Below, piece after piece: positions 18,575 to 25,549 of a stretch of DNA of 25,549 nucleotides (within the stretch, counting starts at the first letter, position 1; the number at the start of each line of letters is the position of its first letter). Origin of the DNA: Chromera velia. Lineage: Eukaryota > Sar > Chromeraceae. The position numbers and the translations under genes were made by a program. The notes under the pieces are model-generated. The model searched no databases. It saw only the letters and a program-made list of their open reading frames with translations, and was not told the DNA's origin. The stretch is from assembly GCA_018398765.1 (NCBI GenBank), contig JAHBMJ010001293.1, forward strand, positions 7,501 to 33,049, read 5' to 3'.

Positions 18575-20484
18575 GACGAACGAACGAACGAACGAACGAA
18601 CGAACGAACGAAAGAAAGAAAGAAAGAAAGAAAGGAAGGAGGAGCGAGACGATCGAGACAGGAGAATCTTGAAGAAGATGCACAAATTCCTTCAAGGATC
18701 AAAAAGTGCGGCCAGGCACTCTTCCTCCTGATAGAGTCCGAACCATGTTACAAAGGAAGTTAAAGAGTGGGCAAGTGCATGTGTAAAAGTCCCAGCGATA
18801 CGCAAAGAGAAAAAATCAGCGAGGTCACTACCGAATGATTGCAGCAAATGGCGGGCGCTCAGCCAGACTGACTGAGTGAGGCGGTATGGAAGGAAGGCAA
18901 TAAATTAATCAGCTAGGCTGACAAACAGACAGACATACCCGGATGCCCGATTCGATCATCAGTGAGGCTGAGATTAGAATTTCGCGACCTCGGTCAACTT
19001 CTTCTTGTTCCTCTCGCATACCCTCACCACCACGGGAGTCCTCTGATTCTTCTTGTCTTCTGTCCGTCATGGAAGGGACCTCCCAGCCAGGAGAAGACCA
19101 TACCGAGGCAGGCAAGGCAAAACCTGCCACACGCACAGTGACTGTCTGGCTTATCTCGGCAGGCGCGGAACTGGGACGCTCGTCTGCCTCAGCTGAAAGG
19201 TCAGGCGTTTTCTCGTAATCGATCGTGCTGCTTCGTAAGATTTGTCCAAGGGAAAGTTTGTTTGGATCACTATCGAGGGGTGAAACAACAGAACATTGGT
19301 TGGAATGAAGAGCGGATGAACGATGGTGATGGGGTGTGTGGAAGTTCTTCGACTTGAAAGGGGGCGAATCTTCCCCTGGGTCCCCCTCAAATTCTTCCTC
19401 GCTCTCATCATCATCCTGCTGCTCTGAGCGGGGGGAGACGGCAGGGAGGGGGACGGGGGTCTCCCGGGTGTCTGGATCCTCCGAGGGTCTCACATTCTCT
19501 ACGCCGACTGTGAGGGACCTTCCTTCGTCTGCATACATCTGCTCCCTCCGGGCCTTGAACCTGAGAACCATCCGGCGGATCCACGTGCGGATGAGAATCG
19601 CAGCCTGCAACTCTCTCCGAAGCTTTGCGCGTTCTCTCAGTCTCATGAGTTCCGCGAAGGTCTCAGAGTTAAAGAGACGCTTCATGATCCTCTCTCTCAA
19701 CAGAAGGTCCTCCGATACTCTCGGGTGTGGAGGACGGAATCGGGAGACCAGGACGTCACTCTTCTTCCACTCATCCCAGGAAATGGGGGGGGAGGCTGTT
19801 GAGGTTGTACCCAACAGTGCTGTGCGAGGATGGGGTTGAGGCTTGAGCGCGCTGACCGAGCTCTCACGTAGAATGCTTGGATTTGATTCTGCTCTGGTGA
19901 AGCAGAACTGGGGAAGAAATTCCATCACGACACCGGTTTCTTCCCCGAAGGCTAGGAAAGAGCCGTCGGTGCACAGAGCGATCTCTGTGTCCGCATGAGT
20001 CATCCCTGCAGTCATCGCACTCGTTGCAGCGTTTTGCAGAGTTTCGATGGTGGAGACTTGGACGCTTCTGTCGATGTCCTTCACGTCTTTCTTTTTCGCG
20101 TGCTGCTTTGCAATCAATTCTTGGAACCAGTTCCGTTTGCGCCACTGATTCAAATTCCTCAGGTTCTTGCGGAGGCCCTTGCACTTGCAGCAAGCGGACC
20201 CAACTCTGGAGGGGTGCCATGTGGGGGGGCCCTCCATCAGTCGCCCTGCATCAATCAATGAATAAGTACATGCATACAAATAAGGATCTAAGTTAAGGCT
20301 CAGAAGCGAGAGGAGATCAAGGGTGTGGACGTACGTACTGTGGACTTGTGAGTGCGTCTCCCACCGACCGGCCGGGCACGCATGTCTGCAGGCTCTCTTG
20401 CGTGTGGGAGAAACGACTCCGGATGACCACGGAAAAAGGCAGCTTCGCACAGTCCACAGCGAGGATTCAACGAGCGTGCACACA

Positions 20485-20519
<35 letters not shown>

Positions 20520-23500
20520 CGAGGGCGGCGGGAGGAGAGGGGCGGGGAGGGGAGGGGTGCCACGGGAGAGAGAAAGACATCCTGACAAAAAAGTACAGAG
20601 AGGCAGCGAAAATGGGGTGGCGGGTTTTCTCCCTGACCCAAAATGGCATCATTTCCAACCAAGGTGTCCTCTTTCGCCTCTGTGTGCTGATCAGAAAGAG
20701 GACGAAAACGGTCGAGCAGCACTGCCCTCAGCATTACGAACGCACAGTACGCAATTGTCACTGTCACCAGCCACATTGTGATGTTGCCTGCGTGCAAGTT
20801 TTCTGCGGCTTTTCCGAAGTCTGACAGAACGCCGTAGTTGAGGCTGGATACTACGGCAAGGGAGTCTCCCCGAAAGGATGCGAAGTCTGTCAGGTGAGTG
20901 CACCTGCAATGGAGGTGCGTGCCATTGCTTCCCAGCCCTGTACAGCCGTCCGAGGCCCAGCGGCCCGACCCCACTTCCCAGAAGTGGCACCCCTGCAGGC
21001 ACAAATTCGGGCAGCAGAAAGGCGGGGAGTGAGGACTTTTGGAGAATTTCAGAAGAAAGAAAGTCCAAGCGACAGTAACACTCTGGCAGAAGTCGAATCC
21101 AAAAAACAGAGGGCCTGTCTTCATGCAATCAAGCACGGTGCACGAAATACAAGAAAAAACAGAATCCAGCACATTAATGGAGACCTTGAGCAGAAAAACA
21201 CAACAAAGAAATCACGCACAGGAAGAAGAGATCTCATCAATTCTTTCGTATTCAGCTGACCTGCCCAAAGTCGAATGGTTGTCCTAGAGTTTTGTCCGCT
21301 TCTCTGTTTGAAGGCAACATGAGTTCCACTACAAAGTCGGCACTCCCGGAAGAAGAGGACAACGCCCTCCTCTCTTTTTGAATTTCTGTTCCAACTGTCC
21401 CTCTTTCCAATCTTCTTCTGCTTCTTGACGGCATTTGCACAGTCTGCCCACACATCCTCAGAGTGACGGTCGAGGTTTCGCCTGTGACTTTCCTACTCCC
21501 GACAGAAAAGTCCCAAGGACCGACCGCCCAGTTCACCAAAGTCAAAATAGGAACAGCAGCGGCCCCTGAAGCGCAAAGTGGGGACAAACCGTTTGCTTCC
21601 AACAGGGCGTCTACAAGCTCTCCTGCTCCACCCCCCTTCTTGTCTGAAATTTCGATGCGCGCACCTTGACGGAAGGGAAGATCTATTCCAAGCACCTCCC
21701 TCCCTCCTTGTCCACTTCTCGCCTGTTGATTCTGCAGTCTGTTGACAGCGATGAGAATCTCATCTGACTCCATCGACGCACCGTTTGCCGTTGTCCCCTC
21801 AATGTCGCTGCCATCCGACTCAAGCTGTACCTCAACAATCTCAGCTGCATGACATTGTGCAGACAGCAGTGGAGAGTGAGGGACTAAATAAAAGATCTTT
21901 CACCATTTTTTCACGTTCCTCAGAGCACGTCAGAGAAATCATGTCTCTCTCAGTATCTCTCTTTCAATACAATCCGGCTAACTCACTCCCATCCTCATCA
22001 ACCACGAAAGACTTGAAGGAATTTGGATCCAGTGACTGATCGAGTGCTTTAGTCAGTCACCCGATCCATTCATGCACATATGCATGCAGTCAAAGTAGGC
22101 AATCATGACACCGGTCTTGGCCACTTCGTTTCTTCGTGTTCTGACTCCACGTCGCATTTAAGGGTGACAACAGTGCGGAAAAAGCTTGACTATTCAAAGA
22201 GACGAATAAAAGACCCAGACAGAGTTAGAAAATGGATCAGAAACGACGCGGAAGAGAAGTAGACAGGCAGAGTCAAAGATGCAAAACAGACGCTTTCCCT
22301 CAGCGTCAAACGACGGGAGCGGGGCGGATGATGAAAGCTAAGGAGAGACGAGCGTCTGTGAGAGTCCGACTCCCTCTGCGGACTGACTGACTGACTGAAA
22401 GCATCCACTGCTTTTATGACGTTCAGACTAAATCTCTCGAGACCCCTTTCCCTTGACGCCGCCACATCTTCGGATTCCTCCACCTGGGCGGACTCGACTG
22501 CCTGTTTTCCCGTGCCAGCCAGTTTGGTCAGGCGGCCGAGAGAGGAGGACAGTCTTCGAGTTGCGTACCAAAGGTCCCCGACGGCTTCTTGGATGTTCGC
22601 GTCGTCCTTTAAAGTTGATGGAGAGAGGCGTGAAAGGTCCCGCACACGGCCAGTCAAACCAGCCACCACCGCCGCCACCTGCATGCGCGGATCGAAAATA
22701 AAACGGAAATGGCCAAAATTCAAATTTGATGCCGGTGCTGGAACGTAGAAAGGACGGAGCATACTGCCATGCATTGGAACGCCGTAGTCCGACTGAGGGC
22801 ATTAGAAGGTTGTGTATGAGAAGGACAAATCCGAGGAGTAAGTACACAGAAAGAGAGTAAGAGCGAAGGCAAAAGAGAGAGAGAAGAAGAGAGAGAGAAG
22901 GACAAATCCGAGGAGTAAGTACACAGAAAGAGAGTAAGAGCGAAGGCAAAAGAGAGAGAGAAGAAGAGAGAAGAGAAGAGAAGAGAAGAGAAGAGGAGAC
23001 AAACCTTTTCCTCCGTCGCTGCTTGTTTGTTCACAGCTGTGGTCCTCTCCCCTTGTCCGTTTTTCCCAATCTCCTCTACTGCCTCCTCGACTTTGGGGAG
23101 TGTGGAGGCGACTTCCTCAACCACAGACCGAGAGAGAGCGGAGAGTTCTCTCAACGTGGCAGGAGGAACAGATCCGCTCCCAGCGATCTGCTCGTCTAGT
23201 TTCTCGTCAACAGATGTGACCAGATCCTCTGCCTGTGTACGGGCGCTCTGTGAAGAGAGAGGAGAGGGAGCGGTCATCGAAAAAGGTCCGTCTTCTTTCA
23301 GATGCCACAAGATCGACAAGTCGGTTTGTGCACACATCCGCCTCCTGTGCACTCATGCGTATGTCACAAAAGAAAAAGACTACATGAATGAACATTACCA
23401 TCATCAGCGTACAGACATGCGGAGACCTAGGTCAAGAGGCACAGATGGCAACACAAAATCCTTAAGTGCCAGAAGTAACACGCACGCCGGTTGAATAGGC

Positions 23501-25549
23501 GGTGTGCAGGTTTGTCTCCCTGTCCCTCTTCTCTGCCCGCCTACCTCCAGAATTCCTTCTGCCACCTGCGCGCTCTCACTGGCGACTTCCTGCCCAGTCG
23601 TTTCCTCGCTGTTTTCTGAACTGTTGTCCTGTGGGGAGCCGATCACAGCATCCTCTGCAATACATCCACACTCAGGAAAAGTATATGAATACCCACACGA
23701 AGCTTGTCTGATCTCCCTCGCATATTTTCTGAGTTGAACAGAAACAAACAAAGCACGGACGCAGTCAAATGATCAATCTCTGCACGGACGCAGTCATTCA
23801 TGCATGCATGAAAATCCGCTACAAGTGCTCACATCGGCCGGGCAACTTCTCTCTCGGTATTACAGACCCACCGCTGCAGACCGTGACGCCGTCACCAAAG
23901 AAACCTGAATTGCACGTGCAGGAAAAGGAACCGGCAATGTTCGCGCAAGTCGCGTTACCCTGACAGTTGTGGATTGCCCCTTGGCATTCATCAACATCTG
24001 CAAGCACTCAGCACATGCAAAATATGAATTAATGTGTTGGCAAGCGCATACTTGCATGCAGAAATCAAAAGGGGGCGGGAAAAACGGACGCAGTGACGCA
24101 AACAATGTCCATTTCTTCAGAGAGTCAGCTCGGCACAGGCACGAAGGAAAGACCCACCGGAACATGTGAGGCCCCCGCCAGTGAATCCGGTGTTACATGC
24201 ACAAGAAAACGAGCCTGCAGTGTTACTGCACGAAGCCTCGCGATGACAGTTGTGAGTGGTTCCTCCGCACTCGTCGATGTCTGCAAGCATTCACAAAAGG
24301 AGACAGACAATGGATCGAGGGGGCCTTTTCCTTGTGCCTCAGTGGAAGCCAAACAGAACAGCTTCGCAAACAAAGAAACAAACAGAGAGTTCTTTATGCC
24401 AAACAACTGCTGACCTGCACACGCCACCCCCGACCCGGAGAAGCCCGTGTTGCACGCACAAGAGAACGACCCGCTGTTGTCGGTGCATGTGGCGTCTGCG
24501 TGGCAGTCGTCGGCGGATGTGCCGCACTCGTCAATGTCTGCATTCAAAAGACAACGTGGACATGCAGGCAAGCGTGCAGGATGGTTGTTTCCATTGAACA
24601 GCACGACGATCTCTTTATCCATGCAGTCATCTTTAGTGAGACACGCTCACAGGCGTCTCAGACCTCTCCAGCCAGTCACCGAAGGAATTCAGGCTTTTGC
24701 CCTTCTATGCTCACTCACTCGTGCACGCCACTCCAGTGCCGCTCCAGCCGGCGTTGCACGAACATGAGAAGCTTCCGGCAGAGTTTCCGCACGCAGCATT
24801 GCTGTTGCAGTCGTGTGCCGCCGTGCCGCACTCGTCGATGTCTGCAGACATGCTCGTGCACATGCAAGGGGGGGGGGATCGATAGAGGGGGAAAAGGGGG
24901 CTGGTAATTAAGATGGGTTGCGTAGCAGCAGCCCATGTGAGAAAGACAGACAAAAGGCAGCCAATTTGGAAAAAAGCTGTGGCGATAAAACTCCGATCAG
25001 CAGCCCTCGCCACTCAATCCCAATCACACAGGGGGCACTCACTCACTCAAGCAGGCAGGCAGGCAGGCAGGCAGGCTGACCAGAGCAGGAGACCCCCAAC
25101 CCAGAGAAACCGAGGTTGCACGCGCACAGAAAGGACCCCGGCATGTCCGTGCACGCCGCGTCCGCGTCACAGTTGTGAGCCACCGAAGAGCACTCGTCGT
25201 GATCTGCATGCGAAGGGAGCGAGGAGACGTCGACGTCAGAACGAAACGACTCATGACGACCATCGCCAAAAAGCCATGCGTAGAGAAAGCGGGACGAAAA
25301 GAATCTTTGACAGGAACAAGCATGGGAAGAGGCACATGAAGACGCACAAAACCACGGGGAGAAGACGTAAGTGTGCATGATGATTGCCGGGGTTCTTACC
25401 ACTTCTTTCTCCCTGTATCACGGTACTGCAGGATTCTCTCAGTGCCCCCATGTATGTCATTCTTTTGCACCCACTTCCTACCCCCTCCGTCCTCTTCCCT
25501 TCCCTTTTCCTTCCGCTCTTCTCTTTTCTTTTCTTTTTCCTCCACGGAC
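15161..25549 (-). CDS. EGF-GAIN/GPS multi-pass membrane receptor, 5' partial (about 1,990 codons in window)
   Basis: Likely a plasma-membrane receptor. Exons, 5' to 3' on the - strand: about 25460-25400 (right boundary unresolved), 25203-25081, 24841-24719, 24537-24415, 24280-24158, 23997-23872, 23654-23545, 23247-23005, 22678-22388, 22035-21987, 21844-21261, 20992-20638, 20245-18939, 18461-17718, 17534-17182, 16808-16232, 15901-15161 (TGA). Phases match throughout; exons from the first EGF on sum to 5972 nt, which with the split base is 1,991 codons. Domains: five calcium-binding EGF modules, helical then beta-rich GAIN-like region, GPS, TM1, long cytosolic loop, about four further TM segments like the polycystin/LOV-1 core, acidic tail. 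No PLAT and no PKD channel domain were seen. The N-terminus and signal peptide lie beyond 25549. Ligand unknown. Confidence 0.75.
16232..16808 (-). other. Fourth and fifth transmembrane region exon
   Basis: A basic cytosolic stretch is followed by [20 protein letters not shown]. Then come TM4 ([20 protein letters not shown]) and TM5 ([20 protein letters not shown]). The pattern 'W..P ... W ... SF...RPL' recalls the LSSLLTSxxQPxKV-type segment of polycystin-1-like proteins. Exit is phase 0 at GTGCGT (16231), so that ALVRAL joins VRRKSR. Confidence 0.75.
16883..16958. repeat. 38-base perfect tandem duplication
   Basis: Two identical 38-base copies (16883-16920, 16921-16958) plus five further bases, in intron 16809-17181 of the receptor gene. 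Confidence 0.9.
17182..18461 (-). other. Second and third transmembrane region, two exons (18461-17718, 17534-17182)
   Basis: The first exon is mostly cytosolic, with an acidic DEDEEEKSS patch. It ends in [20 protein letters not shown] and a hydrophobic start, ADTAFTLA. The second exon completes the segment ([10 protein letters not shown]) and adds a long one ([21 protein letters not shown]). The order HPF...SR...ALFFG matches the region before the channel part in polycystin-like proteins. Phase 0 at GTCGGT (17717), phase 2 at GTAAGT (17181). Confidence 0.7.
18531..18640. repeat. (GAAA)n / (CGAA)n array
   Basis: GAAA units, then about eight CGAA units, then GAAA again, in receptor intron 18462-18938. 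Confidence 0.9.
18939..20245 (-). other. Long cytosolic loop exon (435 codons)
   Basis: It starts [12 protein letters not shown], then a basic [20 protein letters not shown] helical segment near the middle ([20 protein letters not shown]) resembles a degenerate IQ/calmodulin-binding helix. The second half is acidic, Ser/Pro-rich and disordered. In polycystin-1 the PLAT domain sits in this loop; none is evident here. Exit is phase 0 at GTATGT. Confidence 0.65.
20478..20519. repeat. Compound (CA)n(GA)n microsatellite
   Basis: In receptor intron 20246-20637. Read on the coding strand it is (TC)n(TG)n, the same compound type as at 4605-4670. Confidence 0.9.
20638..20992 (-). other. GPS autoproteolysis motif and first transmembrane segment
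   Basis: The GPS reads [12 protein letters not shown]...GC...CRCTHLTDF. It has the paired Cys, the two Trp and the HLT tripeptide where known GAIN domains cut themselves between Leu and Thr. About 45 residues later comes TM1 ([21 protein letters not shown]), then a basic stop (DRFRP). Donor GTCAGG at 20637 gives phase 1, which matches the next acceptor. A phase 0 GTTGGA at 20659 does not. Confidence 0.85.
21261..22035 (-). other. Beta-rich extracellular region before GPS, two exons (22035-21987, 21844-21261)
   Basis: A 49-nt mini-exon ([16 protein letters not shown], phase 0-1) leads into a 584-nt exon ([11 protein letters not shown] ... FDFGQ, phase 1-0). Alternating hydrophobic strands ([29 protein letters not shown]) suggest the beta-sandwich subdomain B of a GAIN fold, which in known proteins carries the GPS at its end. 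The mini-exon is needed to keep phase only if the phase 0 donor at 22387 is used. A direct phase 1 splice skipping it is also possible. Confidence 0.55.
22388..23654 (-). other. Helical extracellular region, three exons (23654-23545, 23247-23005, 22678-22388)
   Basis: Phases 1-0, 0-0, 0-0. Typical segments are [20 protein letters not shown], then [19 protein letters not shown], then [17 protein letters not shown]. The sequence is mainly amphipathic helix with few Cys. Its place before the GPS fits the helical subdomain A of a GAIN domain or the equivalent region of polycystin-1-like proteins. That assignment comes from position and composition, not from a clear motif. Confidence 0.55.
22819..22972. 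repeat. 77-base tandem duplication
   Basis: The unit containing AAGGACAAATCCGAGGAG recurs 77 bases apart (22821 and 22898), followed by an (AGAAG)n run to about 22990. It lies in receptor intron 22679-23004 and forms pyrimidine-rich sequence on the coding strand. Confidence 0.85.
23872..23997 (-). other. Calcium-binding EGF module 5 (single exon)
   Basis: 126 nt, phase 1-1, one codon longer than the other four. It reads [12 protein letters not shown]...[15 protein letters not shown], with an Asn-Cys-Gln insert and potential N-glycosylation at NAT. Donor GTGGGT, acceptor TTGCAG. Confidence 0.88.
24158..24280 (-). other. Calcium-binding EGF module 4 (single exon)
   Basis: 123 nt, phase 1-1. 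It reads [12 protein letters not shown]...[14 protein letters not shown]. Donor GTGGGT, acceptor TTGCAG. Confidence 0.88.
24415..24537 (-). other. Calcium-binding EGF module 3 (single exon)
   Basis: 123 nt, phase 1-1. It reads [12 protein letters not shown]...[14 protein letters not shown]. Donor GTCAGC, acceptor ATGCAG. Confidence 0.88.
24719..24841 (-). other. Calcium-binding EGF module 2 (single exon)
   Basis: 123 nt, phase 1-1. It reads [12 protein letters not shown]...[14 protein letters not shown], with six Cys and the GSFSC turn. Donor GTGAGT, acceptor CTGCAG. Confidence 0.88.
25051..25076. repeat. (GCAG)n tetranucleotide run
   Basis: About six GCAG units directly downstream of the donor of EGF exon 25081-25203 on the coding strand. 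Confidence 0.9.
25081..25203 (-). other. Calcium-binding EGF module 1 (single exon)
   Basis: Exon of 123 nt, phase 1-1. It begins DHDEC and ends [14 protein letters not shown]. Six Cys and the Asp/Glu calcium motif are present, though the second residue is His where Ile or Val is usual. Acceptor ATGCAG, donor GTCAGC. The donor opens onto a (CCTG)n repeat. Confidence 0.85.
25400..25460 (-). other. Candidate upstream exon of the receptor
   Basis: The open frame ends TVIQGERSG at a good donor (GTAAGA) in phase 1, as the next EGF exon needs. The right boundary could be the acceptor CTGCAG just before TACCGTG (exon start 25426), or the exon may run further right. No domain was recognised. From 25460 to 25549 only a pyrimidine-rich stretch is visible. 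Confidence 0.4.

Noticed and set aside
1-25549. Bacterial operon, CRISPR array, tRNA or rRNA genes
   Set aside because: Spliced genes with GT-AG introns exclude a bacterial layout. The spaced repeats are microsatellites or protein repeats, and no tRNA cloverleaf or rRNA segment was recognised by eye.

Overview
The window looks like nuclear DNA of a protist, most likely a chromerid alveolate such as Chromera velia. The reasons are an ApiAP2-type DNA-binding domain, intron-rich multi-domain genes, introns full of microsatellites, and EGF/GPS/multi-membrane-segment proteins of a kind seen in alveolates. The species is an inference; the eukaryotic gene structure is not in doubt. No tRNA, rRNA, CRISPR array or bacterial operon was seen.

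Left half, + strand (about 196-11035): twelve or thirteen introns can be placed by eye. At almost every junction the reading phase carries over exactly, and joining the exons gives one gene of about 1,528 codons. In order the product has a charged, low-complexity N-terminus, an AP2 domain split by an intron, three CxHx6CxxC/H repeats, a Cys/His cluster, an AT-hook (KKRRGRPPK), a poly-Ser tract, a SET lysine-methyltransferase domain spread over six exons, and a basic/acidic repeat tail. Joining everything into one gene needs one 4-exon to 5-exon splice that avoids a TAA and one frame correction at a run of ten G (5538-5547). If either fails, the region is an AP2 gene followed by a separate SET gene.

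Middle (11036-15160): a convergent intergenic region. It holds one doubtful 176-codon ORF (12315-12845), a long purine-rich stretch (about 13297-13870) and a sharply AT-rich island (about 14240-15010) unlike everything around it.

Right half, - strand (from the right edge down to 15161): 17 exons of a large cell-surface receptor whose N-terminus lies outside the window. In order it has five calcium-binding EGF modules, each on its own phase 1-1 exon, a helical then beta-rich GAIN-like region, a GPS motif with an intact HLT cleavage triad, a first membrane segment, a long cytosolic loop, about four more membrane segments that resemble the polycystin/LOV-1-like core, and an acidic cytosolic tail. 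No PLAT domain or polycystin channel domain is visible.

The two large genes are convergent and show no obvious functional link. The left one should act on chromatin in the nucleus, the right one at the plasma membrane. All gene models rest on manual splice-site and phase reading, with no transcript evidence.
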